The position numbers and the translations under genes are program-made. Shown in pieces: positions 27,573-36,051 of a stretch of DNA of 64,000 nucleotides. Origin of the DNA: Afipia massiliensis (GTDB lineage: Bacteria > Pseudomonadota > Alphaproteobacteria > Rhizobiales > Xanthobacteraceae); assembly GCF_014203115.1 (NCBI RefSeq), contig NZ_JACHIJ010000005.1, forward strand, positions 496,001 to 560,000, in the 5' to 3' direction. Position 1 is the stretch's first letter. Every line of letters begins with the position of its first letter. The notes beneath the pieces were generated by a model. That model saw only the letters and a list, made by a program, of their open reading frames with translations. It did no database searches and was not told the DNA's origin.

Positions 27573-28763
27573 TCACTTCGCCGCACTCATAAGCGCACGG
27601 CCGAAGTAAACTACGAAGCCGAGAAATGCCGTTGCCCATGCAAAGGCGGCTAGATGCAGCAACTGGCCGCTCCAGGCTGGGACCATGACCGCGCAGATGC
27701 GAGCAAGCGCCGCAATCACAATAGCGGCATAAATTCCCTGCGTTGAGAGCGAGGCCGTCAGCCGCTGGCCAGTATGACCAAGACTTGCACGTGTCATCAC
27801 CGCCAACGTCATGACTCCGGCGGCTCCTGCCATCCACGCGTGGACGCCGGCACTTGCGGGAACGAAACTGAAGGCAGATGCCGCAGATAGCAAAAAGCCA
27901 GCCGGAATGAAAGCGTATCCGACGTGTAGGACGAGGACGAGGCGCTCCCGGAAAGTGCGGTCACCAGCCCATCGGCCGAGGCGAATGACGTGCAGGACTC
28001 CGATCAGTGCAAGCAGGATGCCCATCCAGAAGCCATCTTGACGGAAAACCCACGCCAGCAGTGCCACCGCGCTCAGGATGACGATCGCCACGTCGAACCT
28101 GGCGAAGGGAGACGGCAGGCGTCCGGGATTTTCACGCACCAGCCAGTTGCGTGTGAAACTTGGAATGATCCGGCCACCGATCAGCAGGATCAGCAGGACG
28201 ACAACGGCAATACCTGCACGAATGCCGTAATCCGCCGTACCGGCGAAATGTGCCTCTAGGTGGAAAGCGGTGTTACCGAGGAGAAGAAGCGCGACCAGCG
28301 CGACAACCTTGAGGTTGCGCCAGTTTCGTCCGACGAGAATTTCACGTCCGATGGCGGCCGTGATCAGCGCAAGGAAGCTGATATCGATCAGCATGGCTGC
28401 GAACCAGCCGATCCCCGCCGAGCATGTCACGGCAAGCCGTCCGATGATCCAAACGATGACCAGCGCGAGCAACGGGATACCCTGAATAGGCAACCGTCCG
28501 GTCCAGTTCGGAATCGCCGTGAACAGAAACCCGGTGATGACCGCTGGCAAATAGCCGTACAGCATTTCGTGCACATGCCAGTCGCGTAGAGCGAACGTTG
28601 TCTGCAGCGTCAACTCCCCCAGAAACACCGGCAACCAGGCCAGAACGGCAAGTCCCGCATAAGCCGCGCCGAGCAGGAAAAATGGCCTGAACCCGTAGGA
28701 TAAAACCGCAGGTCCCTGGTAGAGCCGCAGCCGCGGCACCGGAGTACTTTGTGTTGTCATCAA
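27573..28763 (-). CDS. nnrS: NnrS-family haem/copper membrane protein
   Basis: NnrS proteins bind haem and copper and protect cells from NO. The 396-residue protein has about 12 helices and the diagnostic N-terminal motif YGFRPFFLLGAAYA, then RDWHVHEMLYGYLPAVITGF with the ligand histidines. A later segment reads RASLGHTGQRL. It is 129 bp downstream of a DUF2249 gene on the same strand, and the pair probably forms an operon with the NsrR-like site at 29209. Related copies: a fragment at 1624-1767 and a complete, more distant one at 57444-58661. Confidence 0.92.
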   Translation of the reverse strand: MMTTQSTPVPRLRLYQGPAVLSYGFRPFFLLGAAYAGLAVLAWLPVFLGELTLQTTFALRDWHVHEMLYGYLPAVITGFLFTAIPNWTGRLPIQGIPLLALVIVWIIGRLAVTCSAGIGWFAAMLIDISFLALITAAIGREILVGRNWRNLKVVALVALLLLGNTAFHLEAHFAGTADYGIRAGIAVVVLLILLIGGRIIPSFTRNWLVRENPGRLPSPFARFDVAIVILSAVALLAWVFRQDGFWMGILLALIGVLHVIRLGRWAGDRTFRERLVLVLHVGYAFIPAGFLLSAASAFSFVPASAGVHAWMAGAAGVMTLAVMTRASLGHTGQRLTASLSTQGIYAAIVIAALARICAVMVPAWSGQLLHLAAFAWATAFLGFVVYFGRALMSAAK

Positions 28764-28892
28764 CCGTTCCTCGACACCGGATCAGCACGCCTCAGCCTCA
28801 CATCGCTTCGGTACCCGCGCAATCCGACGAAACGAGCATCAATCTGTATGCGACCGATGGCGTCGCCAACAAATCTCAAGCCGTAAAATTTC

Positions 28893-29138
28893 CTAGCCTT
28901 GCTGAAGCCGGATTCGCCAAACATCCGGTCCCTGAACGAGGTATGTCCATCGGCAGCGCGCTCCATGTTTTGCTTCGAGCTGAAGACGCAGGGGTCTTGG
29001 ATCATGATCTACCACCAGTTGAAGACTGCTATCCGAACCAAGTTGTTCGAATAACTGGAGGATGATCCTGTGACGATGACGTGGATCAATATCCCGCACA
29101 TTGATCACTCGTTCTGAGGCATGAACGTCTTCAGACAT
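28893..29138 (-). CDS. Single-unit DUF2249 protein
   Basis: The 81-residue protein is one DUF2249 unit: NVRDIDPRHRHRIILQLFEQ, then LQLVVDHDPRPLRLQLE, then WTYLVQGPDVWRIRL. The HDPRPL segment is the family signature. I use the ATG at 29138, with GAAGGA nine bases upstream; a longer frame begins at 29177. It precedes nnrS, and its upstream region has an NsrR-like dyad, so an NO-induced role is likely. Biochemical function unknown. Confidence 0.82.
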   Translation of the reverse strand: MSEDVHASERVINVRDIDPRHRHRIILQLFEQLGSDSSLQLVVDHDPRPLRLQLEAKHGARCRWTYLVQGPDVWRIRLQQG

Positions 29139-29208
29139 CGCCAATTCCTTCGCTTCACGGAGCTGCAAGTCGGTCAAATTGAGTGCTACTCCACCGGCCG
29201 GCCAAAAA

Positions 29209-29231
29209 AAGATATACTAAAAATGACTCTT
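29209..29231 (-). promoter_or_regulatory. NsrR-like dyad upstream of DUF2249-nnrS
   Basis: Outer arms AAGAT and CTCTT are separated by 13 AT-rich bases, giving the 23-bp length of the NsrR consensus (AAGATGYATTT-N-AAATRCATCTT). I count about 16 of 23 positions matching. It is 71 bp before the DUF2249 ATG. It is weaker than the 52525 site. Confidence 0.5.
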
Positions 29232-29297
29232 ATAAGAATTGTCAGCTCATGCAAGTTCCATCTCGGAAATGGACGATAAATGATGAACAAATATCGA

Positions 29298-29726
29298 TCA
29301 GACCGCGGGTTTGATCCCGAAATCCTTGGGGCTAAGAATCAGATCGGCCAGCGTATAACCGTCCAACGTTCCGACGAAGGCAGCGAGCGCTTCGTGGAGG
29401 GCACCACGTAGCCGACAGCGTGGCGTGATCAGACATCGGTTGTCGGCTGTGAAACACTCGACCAAGGCAAAATCCGGCTCCGTGACCCTTAGGACATCGC
29501 CGAGACTGATCGCATCCGGACGTTTGGCCAATGCAAGACCGCCCGATCTCCCCCGAATGGCTTTTAGGTAGCCAGCCCGGGTGAGTTGGTTTGCGACTTT
29601 CATGAGATGCGCCCGGGAAATTCCGTACAACTTGGCCGTTTCCTCAATAGTGATCAAGTTTTCACCACGCACAGCCGCGTACATTAGTACGCGGAGCGCG
29701 TAGTCCGAGAAATGTGTCAATCGCAT
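29298..29726 (-). CDS. nsrR: NsrR, NO-sensing Rrf2-family repressor
   Basis: NsrR holds an Fe-S cluster that reacts with NO, which releases DNA. The 142-residue protein starts MRLTHFSDYALRVLMYAA and has the winged-helix segment ISRAHLMKVANQL. Its three cluster cysteines are in ECFTADNRCLITPRCRL, spaced C-x5-C-x5-C as in NsrR. A dyad with NsrR-like arms lies 56-82 bp upstream, suggesting autoregulation. A fragment of a second nsrR occurs at 162-262. Confidence 0.93.
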   Translation of the reverse strand: MRLTHFSDYALRVLMYAAVRGENLITIEETAKLYGISRAHLMKVANQLTRAGYLKAIRGRSGGLALAKRPDAISLGDVLRVTEPDFALVECFTADNRCLITPRCRLRGALHEALAAFVGTLDGYTLADLILSPKDFGIKPAV

Positions 29727-29781
29727 CGCAGATTCCGAGAGTTGTAGGCCATCCGTGACATCTCGAAGAATCCTTCATCCC

Positions 29782-29808
29782 CAAAAGATGCACACACGGT
29801 ATCTTTTG
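29782..29808 (-). promoter_or_regulatory. Inverted repeat upstream of nsrR (candidate autoregulatory site)
   Basis: Arms CAAAAGATGC and GTATCTTTTG match in nine of ten positions. The AAGAT/ATCTT halves are those of NsrR sites, but here they are separated by 11 rather than 13 bases, so the half-site phasing differs from the consensus. Confidence 0.45.
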
Positions 29809-29900
29809 CAAGCTCGCCCCGAAACCATGCTGCCGCGACTACTCAACAGACATTGTGACGTCTCAGCGAGAATGCCCGCGCATCAAAAAGATCGCACACA

Positions 29901-30404
29901 TCACGACGGATTCAGCGGACGCTGAAGCCGCCGCGTCATATCGATGCTTACAACGATCAGCGCAGCGAGCTTGGCAAGCTCGAGCAAAATATAGAGGCTG
30001 TGCCGGTTCGAGGCTGGCGGCTGCTGCCCCAAGATGATCAATCCGACGCGCTGATCCAACAGCGGCAACAACCAGAACGTCTCCACGGCAACCACGAGGC
30101 AAAGCGCGATGACCATCATGGCGCTTAATCGCGCACGCGCCCCAAATGCCATCAGGAGCACCGTCGCAGCGAGCAGCCACTCCAACTTGTTGAAAACCGC
30201 AAACGTATGTCGACCGACATCAAGCGCCACGCTCAGCGAAAGATTGGGCGCCAGAAATTTTGCAGGGGTGGCGAGAAACGACACGCCGAGCAGCAAACCA
30301 GCCCATACAGCTGCGACGGCGAAAAGGCCGACTGCCCATCTCCACCCGTCTGCGGCCCCATCCAATTCGCGGTTCTCCGTGGTTGAACCATAAGATATAT
30401 ACAT
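29901..30404 (-). CDS. Four-helix membrane protein of unknown function
   Basis: The 167-residue protein has four hydrophobic helices: GLFAVAAVWAGLLLGVSFLA, LEWLLAATVLLMAFG, MMVIALCLVVAVETFWLLP and LLELAKLAALIVV. It resembles uncharacterised DUF4149/DoxX-like membrane proteins but I cannot assign it. The first ATG in frame (30404) lies in the centre of a palindrome with no ribosome site in front. A TTG at 30431 is the alternative. It is divergent from the DUF6522 gene. Confidence 0.6.
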   Translation of the reverse strand: MYISYGSTTENRELDGAADGWRWAVGLFAVAAVWAGLLLGVSFLATPAKFLAPNLSLSVALDVGRHTFAVFNKLEWLLAATVLLMAFGARARLSAMMVIALCLVVAVETFWLLPLLDQRVGLIILGQQPPASNRHSLYILLELAKLAALIVVSIDMTRRLQRPLNPS

Positions 30405-30413
30405 TATATATCT
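30393..30413. promoter_or_regulatory. Perfect 21-bp palindrome, NsrR-like, between divergent genes
   Basis: Arms AGATATATA and TATATATCT flank CAT. With the neighbouring A it gives AAGAT-N13-ATCTA, the NsrR spacing. On the plus strand it overlaps a possible promoter for the DUF6522 gene (-35 TTGAAC at 30383, -10 TATATC at 30407). On the minus strand it covers the start codon of the membrane-protein gene. Confidence 0.55.
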
Positions 30414-30445
30414 ATTACGTTCAAGCAGCAAGAGAGCGTGTGATC

Positions 30446-30853
30446 ATGCGAAGCAATCTTGGGAATGTTGCCCTTCCGACGCCGCCAAACGACCACCGTT
30501 CTGCCTCGAATGACGTTCCGGTGGAAACTCACAGCTCCCGTGAACAATCCAACGATAGATCCGCCAGCAGCCATCACATCGAAATCGAAGATGGCGCCTT
30601 TTGTGTCGACAGCTCAACGCTGGGTAGTCTTCTTCATATTCACCCTGCTGACATCCCCGAACTCATGCGGAAGCACGCCATTACAAGTGTGTGCGAACGC
30701 GGTATCGACGATCACGAGGGGCAGTTTCGCTTGAGCTTTTTTTACGGCAACCGTCGCGGCCGGCTACGCGTCGATGAATCGGGCCGTATCCTGCAACGCT
30801 CGGTCGTTGATTTTGGCGAACGACCGCCGGTCATGCACAAACCACAAAGCTGA
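30446..30853 (+). CDS. DUF6522 family protein
   Basis: The 135-residue protein has a disordered, Ser/His-rich N-terminus (about 50 residues). A DUF6522 domain follows: IEDGAFCVDSSTLGSLLHI, then PADIPELMRKHAITSVCERG, then GQFRLSFFYGNRRGRLRVD. Two cysteines (about 57 and 86) are conserved-looking. The family is uncharacterised; members cluster with denitrification and copper genes. The ATG at 30446 is preferred over an in-frame start at 30260, which would cross the palindrome and overlap the divergent gene. Confidence 0.75.
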   Translation: MRSNLGNVALPTPPNDHRSASNDVPVETHSSREQSNDRSASSHHIEIEDGAFCVDSSTLGSLLHIHPADIPELMRKHAITSVCERGIDDHEGQFRLSFFYGNRRGRLRVDESGRILQRSVVDFGERPPVMHKPQS

Positions 30854-31237
30854 GCGAATGAAATTCGTGCTCCTTGACGGTGAAAAGATCGGAAACGCCG
30901 TGAACGACCAGACCGTCAGGAACTTTTCCGCCTAGGCAGTTACAACCGTGCTGGTCCGCGCCGCTGCCTTCTGGCCTAGGCGAGGAAAATTCTAGATCAG
31001 ATGCATTGAAAAAGTGTACCGCATCTTCCGCAGGTGATCGGTGGATTCAGCATAGATCGCGCAGATCTTCGGGGACAGGTCCAGTCCAAGGTAAGTTGGT
31101 GAATGGCGACTGAGTGCCGCATGGTCGGATTCCGGCGGTCCGTCTCGGAATTCGAAATGTGCGATTCCAATTACTTATAGGGGCGCGAGGGGACGTACTT
31201 TGGTCGGCGCCTCAGACGCGCTTTGCGATGCGAACAA
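30854..31237. other. Interval with no recognisable gene
   Basis: About 380 bp follow the DUF6522 gene up to the stop of the AraC-type gene. Only short frames occur, including a 25-codon frame starting MKFVLLDGEK near 30858, and none is supported by similarity or a ribosome site. Confidence 0.45.
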
Positions 31238-32359
31238 TCATGCGTCGGGCGCAGAATAGTCGGCTTTTTCCGAATCGGCGCGAGGGATCGCCGGTTGCGG
31301 ATTGATCGTGCGGCGATATTCGCCCGGTGCGCGACCGGTCCATCGCCTGAAGGCTCGATAGAACGCGCTGGCGTCCGAGAAATGCAGCAACTCCGCAATT
31401 TGACTGAGGCTCAGCATTGGCTCGGCAATATATTTTAGTGCCAGCCTGTGCCGTACTTCGTCCAACAACGCCGCGAAGTTGCTGTTCTCCTCAGCGAGAC
31501 GGTGCTGCATCGTGCGCGGCGACATACCGATCAATGACGCGACCTGTTTCTTGTGGGCCATGCCTCGCGTGAGAAGCTGTTGCAGGATCGCTGCGACCCG
31601 CTGTTTGATGTTAGGGGAATGCTTCAGCGCCGATAGCTGCCGGCGGGCCATCAATTCGTGCAGGTGGCAGAGTTCAGGATTGCGTGCGGGCAACAAGGCG
31701 TCGAGCTGCGACGGTGGCAGGCCGATGCCGTTAAAGCGGCTGCGAAACTCGGGCTCGCACCCTAGGATGTCGCGATAAACGGATAAAGGAGCGATGGCGG
31801 CGTGCGCCATGCAGATTCTGGCAGGTGCAAAGCTCGCGCCTATAACCCATCGCATCAGCGTCACTGAGCAAGCCAGCGCTGCTTCCACCTGTTGCGGCGA
31901 GAACGGCAGGTCCGCTTCCATCGACTGATACATCATCCATTCCAGCCCGTTTCGTTCGACCAGTTGAACGCGGCCGCCGTCACTGATCAGCTTCTGGAAG
32001 CGCTGCAAGCGGATGATCGCTTCGCGTAAGCTGTTGCTTGATATCAGCGTGTACGCAACCACGTCGAAGGACGTCGGTTCGATCGCCTGTCCCATGCGCA
32101 GGCCGAATGCGCTGTCGCCGGTCGAGTCGATGGCGGCGCGCCATAATCGCACCACTGCATCGAGCGGTATCCGCACCAGCGGATCGTTGGGTAGAGAATC
32201 GATGCCGGCGGCGGTCAGCATCTTTGCTTCATCGCCGCCGCCGCGCTGGGCAGCAGCAACGATAGCTTTGACCCAACCGACAGCTACGGTCCTGTCTTGT
32301 ATGAGGACCTGCCCGGTCATCCGGTCTGCCGGGACAATTTTCGTTGTTTGCGCGGACAA
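31238..32359 (-). CDS. AraC-family regulator (OruR/ArgR-like)
   Basis: The 373-residue protein has an N-terminal arabinose-binding-like domain of the OruR type (DPLVRIPLDAVVRLWRAAID). The C-terminal double helix-turn-helix shows KKQVASLIGMSPRTMQHRL, then LSLSQIAELLHFSDASAFYR and RAFRRWTGRAPGEYRR. It is divergent from the flavoprotein/ThDP-enzyme pair at 32439-35805 and is probably their activator, with a substrate of that pathway as effector. Confidence 0.88.
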   Translation of the reverse strand: MSAQTTKIVPADRMTGQVLIQDRTVAVGWVKAIVAAAQRGGGDEAKMLTAAGIDSLPNDPLVRIPLDAVVRLWRAAIDSTGDSAFGLRMGQAIEPTSFDVVAYTLISSNSLREAIIRLQRFQKLISDGGRVQLVERNGLEWMMYQSMEADLPFSPQQVEAALACSVTLMRWVIGASFAPARICMAHAAIAPLSVYRDILGCEPEFRSRFNGIGLPPSQLDALLPARNPELCHLHELMARRQLSALKHSPNIKQRVAAILQQLLTRGMAHKKQVASLIGMSPRTMQHRLAEENSNFAALLDEVRHRLALKYIAEPMLSLSQIAELLHFSDASAFYRAFRRWTGRAPGEYRRTINPQPAIPRADSEKADYSAPDA

Positions 32360-32438
32360 TGCCGCCCCTGAGGCGATTAGTTACGATGGGTTTCTTGTTG
32401 CATGGATACTGACACGAAAAGCCGGACGAGAGAAGCAG

Positions 32439-34055
32439 ATGCGCGTGTATCGCAGTGAGGTACTGGTCATAGGCGGCGGGATCGCGGGGATCACCACCGC
32501 GCTCGATTTGCTCGACAGCGGCAAGTCGGTGGTATTGCTCGATCGGGACGAGGAATCTGTCTTCGGCGGTCTGGCGCGCGAGAGTTTCGGCGGAATGTTT
32601 TTCGTCGACTCGCCGGAGCAGCGCCGCCAGGGCATCCGCGACTCGACCGACCTGGCGCTTCGCGATTGGCACAGCTTCGCCGAATTCGGTTCTGACGATA
32701 CATGGCCCAAGGCGTGGGCCGAGGCTTACGTGCAACGCAGCACATCGGATGTCCATCGCTGGGTGCGCCGCTACGGTGTGCGCTTTCTGCCGCTCATCAA
32801 CTGGGTTGAGCGTGGCGAATTCCGTCCCGGCAATTCCGTTCCGCGCTTTCATGTGGTGTGGGGGACCGGCAAGAGGTTGGCGGAGCGACTGATCGCGGCG
32901 TTGCGCGAACATGCCAACGCCGACCGGCTGACCATCCATTTTCAGCATCGGGTCGATCGCCTGCTGATGCGCGACGGCGGCGTCGACGGTGCGTCCGGGG
33001 TCGATGAAAACAACCAGACCCCGTTCGAGGCGTGCGCGGAGCGGGTGGTGGTGGCCGCCGGTGGCATCAATGGCGATCTGGAACGGGTGCGACAAAGCTG
33101 GCATCGCGACTGGAATATGCCGCCCGCGCAGTTGCTGAATGGCTCACACCGTTTTGCCGACGGCCGCCTTCACGACGCGGTGACGACGGTCGGCGGCACG
33201 CTGACCCACATGGACAAGATGTGGAATTATGCTGCCGGAGTGCATCATCCGCGCCCGCGCAAACCGCATCACGGGCTATCGCTGGTGCCGCCGCGCTCGG
33301 CGTTGTGGCTCAACTGGCGCGGCGAGCGCATGGGACCGCAGCCGCTGGTGTCCGGCTTCGACACCCGGCGGCTGGTGACCGACATCTGCGCCCAGCAGAA
33401 GCAGTACTCATGGCAGATCATGAACCTGCGCATTGCGCTGAAGGAACTGGCCGTGTCGGGCGCCGAATTCAATCCGTCGATCCGCGACAGGAAGCCATTC
33501 GCGTTCTTGCGCGACATCCTGTTCGGCAACCGGTGGCTGGTGAATGAAATGCTCAGTCACTGCCTCGACTTCGTGACGGCAGTAACGCTGCCGGAACTCG
33601 TAGAAAAAATGAATGCGTTGCAGGGTGACCAGGCGGTGCAACTGACCGCCGTTGAAGACGCAGTCCGGCATTATGATTCCACTATCGTGCGTGGCCCGAG
33701 CCTGATGAACGACGAACAACTGCGTCGCATCGGCGCGTTGCGGCAATATCGCGGCGACCGGCTGAGATTATGTAAATTCCAACCGATACGCGATGCAAAG
33801 GCACTACCGCTGATTGCCGTTCGCGAGTTCATTACCAGCCGCAAGAGTCTGGGCGGGATCCAAACCGACCTGCAAAGCCGCGTGCTCGCCGCTGCCGGGC
33901 AGCCGATCGACGGTCTGTACGCGGTCGGCGAGGCGGCCGGCTTCGGCGGCGGCGGCATGCATGGACTACGTGCATTGGAAGGAACGTTTCTCGGCGGCTG
34001 TATACTGTCCGGCCGCGCCGCTGCCGCTGCGATCAGCGGCAAGTTCAATTCTTGA
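32439..34055 (+). CDS. FAD-dependent oxidoreductase (flavocytochrome/ketosteroid dehydrogenase type)
   Basis: The 538-residue flavoprotein starts with a Rossmann dinucleotide motif, VLVIGGGIAGITTALDLLDS, and EESVFGGLARESFGGMFF. It ends with the FAD-contact segment YAVGEAAGFGGGGMHGLRAL, then EGTFLGGCILSGR. This is the fumarate-reductase/3-ketosteroid-dehydrogenase fold, for C-C desaturation or reduction. The true substrate is unknown. The ATG at 32439 is used; the frame from 32013 overlaps the AraC gene. It is followed after 16 bp by a ThDP enzyme gene, so the two enzymes probably act in one catabolic route. Confidence 0.82.
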   Translation: MRVYRSEVLVIGGGIAGITTALDLLDSGKSVVLLDRDEESVFGGLARESFGGMFFVDSPEQRRQGIRDSTDLALRDWHSFAEFGSDDTWPKAWAEAYVQRSTSDVHRWVRRYGVRFLPLINWVERGEFRPGNSVPRFHVVWGTGKRLAERLIAALREHANADRLTIHFQHRVDRLLMRDGGVDGASGVDENNQTPFEACAERVVVAAGGINGDLERVRQSWHRDWNMPPAQLLNGSHRFADGRLHDAVTTVGGTLTHMDKMWNYAAGVHHPRPRKPHHGLSLVPPRSALWLNWRGERMGPQPLVSGFDTRRLVTDICAQQKQYSWQIMNLRIALKELAVSGAEFNPSIRDRKPFAFLRDILFGNRWLVNEMLSHCLDFVTAVTLPELVEKMNALQGDQAVQLTAVEDAVRHYDSTIVRGPSLMNDEQLRRIGALRQYRGDRLRLCKFQPIRDAKALPLIAVREFITSRKSLGGIQTDLQSRVLAAAGQPIDGLYAVGEAAGFGGGGMHGLRALEGTFLGGCILSGRAAAAAISGKFNS

Positions 34056-34071
34056 AGCTCGGGAGGAAAAG

Positions 34072-35805
34072 ATGAAAAGAACTGGAGCTTGGCTCACTGT
34101 TTATGCGCTGGAGCAGATCGGCGCGCGGTTCACCTTCGGCATTCCTGGCGTGCATACGACGGAGCTCTACGACGAACTGAATAATTCAAATCAGATCACG
34201 CCGGTGCTGGTGACCCATGAAGGCGGCGGTGCATTCATGGCCGACGCTGTCAGCCGCTTGTCCGACTCGATCGGCGTGCTGACTGTGGTGCCCGCATCGG
34301 GGCTAACTCACGCCAGCAGCGGCATCGGTGAGGCGTTCCTGGATGGCGTGCCTATGCTGGTCATCAGCGGCGGTCCTCGGACCGACATGGACTATCGCTA
34401 TCAGCTACACCAGATGGACTCCCAAAAATTCATGAGTGGGCTGACCAAGGCGACTTTCCACGTCACCAGCCACGAACAGGTCGTACCGATCCTGTTCGAG
34501 GCTTACGCGATCGCCATCCACGGCGAACCGGGGCCGGTATTCGTCGAGTTGCCGGTCAACATCCTGCTGATGACAGAGGAAGTGGGCGAACTACCGCGCT
34601 ACCTGCCGCCGGCGCGGCCGCCGGTGGAGGCTGTGTCGGACATCGTCACTGCGGCCGAAATGCTGCGGCACGCCAAACGCCCGGGTGTGTTTGTCGGCTG
34701 GGGCGCGCGCGACGCGACAGATCTGGTCGTGCGCCTTGCTGAGTGGCTGGAAGCACCGGTCGCGACGACCTTGCAGGGGTTGTCGTCTTTTCCGGGCAAC
34801 CATCCTCTGCATGTGGGGTTCGGCTTCGGCGCATCAGCGGTGCCGGCGGCGCAGAACGCATTCAGGGATTGCGATTGTCTTCTGGCTATCGGCACGCGCT
34901 TCTCGGAAATCGCCACCGGGAGTTACGGCGTGAAGGTGCCGGAAAACCTGATTCATATCGATATCAACTCCGAGGTGTTCAACGCGAACTACCCGGCCAA
35001 AGTCAGTATCGCGGATGATGCCGGAACAGTGCTGAGGCAGTTGCTGATCCAGCTAGAGGCCAGCGTGCCGCGGCATTGGCAGCAGACGTCGTTGCGAAAG
35101 CAGATTCAGCGCGACAAGATCGCTTATCGCGCGACCTGGTACGACCACGATGTTGCGGGTCTCGTCAATCCGGCGCGCTTCTTCGATGAACTCCGGCACC
35201 AGACCCCCGACGACGGCATCATCGTGATCGACGACGGCAATCACACCTTCCTCACGGCGGAGCTAATGCCGATTCATTCCCCGAAAAGCGTGATCCTCCC
35301 GACGGATTTCAATTGCATGGGATACGCGGTGCCGGCGGCGATCGGGGCCAAGCTCTCTCATCCCGGCCGGTCTGTACAAACGATCGTCGGCGACGGCGCG
35401 TTTCTGATGACGTGCATGGAAATACTAACGGCGGCCATGAATAATCTGGGCGTCATATATTATGTGTTCAACGATGGCGAACTGGCGCAGATCGCGCAAG
35501 CGCAGCAAATCCCTTACAAACGCAAGCCCTGCACCAAGCTCGGAACGCTGAATATCGAAGGCGTTGCGCTGGCCACCGGTGCGACTTATCTGCACATGCA
35601 GGATAACGCGGCGATTGCCGATGTCCTCCATAAGGCGAATGAAGTTTCGCGCAGCGGATTGCCAGTGATCGTGGATGTACGGATCGATTACTCGAAGCGC
35701 ACGGCGTTTACCACCGGGACGGTCAAAACCAACTTCGGCCGTTTCCCGCTGAACCAGAAGGTGCGTATTCTGGCGCGTGCCGCGGTCCGCCATGTGGCGG
35801 GATAA
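34072..35805 (+). CDS. Thiamine-diphosphate-dependent enzyme (acetolactate synthase-like)
   Basis: The 577-residue enzyme has the three ThDP-enzyme domains. The catalytic Glu lies in VTHEGGGAFMADAVSRL (about residue 50). The central domain is FAD/nucleotide-like. The Mg-ThDP motif is GDGAFLMTCMEILTAAMNN. It resembles acetolactate synthases and benzoylformate or oxalyl-CoA-type decarboxylases, but the substrate pocket cannot be read. GGGAGGAAAAG precedes the ATG. Partner of the flavoprotein upstream. Confidence 0.85.
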   Translation: MKRTGAWLTVYALEQIGARFTFGIPGVHTTELYDELNNSNQITPVLVTHEGGGAFMADAVSRLSDSIGVLTVVPASGLTHASSGIGEAFLDGVPMLVISGGPRTDMDYRYQLHQMDSQKFMSGLTKATFHVTSHEQVVPILFEAYAIAIHGEPGPVFVELPVNILLMTEEVGELPRYLPPARPPVEAVSDIVTAAEMLRHAKRPGVFVGWGARDATDLVVRLAEWLEAPVATTLQGLSSFPGNHPLHVGFGFGASAVPAAQNAFRDCDCLLAIGTRFSEIATGSYGVKVPENLIHIDINSEVFNANYPAKVSIADDAGTVLRQLLIQLEASVPRHWQQTSLRKQIQRDKIAYRATWYDHDVAGLVNPARFFDELRHQTPDDGIIVIDDGNHTFLTAELMPIHSPKSVILPTDFNCMGYAVPAAIGAKLSHPGRSVQTIVGDGAFLMTCMEILTAAMNNLGVIYYVFNDGELAQIAQAQQIPYKRKPCTKLGTLNIEGVALATGATYLHMQDNAAIADVLHKANEVSRSGLPVIVDVRIDYSKRTAFTTGTVKTNFGRFPLNQKVRILARAAVRHVAG

Positions 35806-35836
35806 CGGAGAGCAAAGCGAGGGGAAATCGATCGTT

Positions 35837-35860
35837 TGGTTCGGCCGGACAGCCGGACCA
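35837..35860 (+). terminator. Hairpin after the ThDP-enzyme gene
   Basis: Arms TGGTTCGGC and GCCGGACCA (one mismatch) flank a 6-base loop about 30 bp after the stop codon. No T-tract follows, so the terminator call is tentative. Confidence 0.35.
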
Positions 35861-36051
35861 TAGTCAGTCTGCTCTCGAACAATGAAAGTTGTTGCAGGTG
35901 CCCTCGGTCGATTTTCCAGTTCGATAGTAGAGATTCTTGAATACGTCGATGTATTTCTTCTTATCTTTCTTCTTGAATCTCAGCAACGTTTTGCGTGCCT
36001 CGCGAAGAGAGAATGCCGTCGACATTGATCACTCAAGGCTATGGTCAGCAG

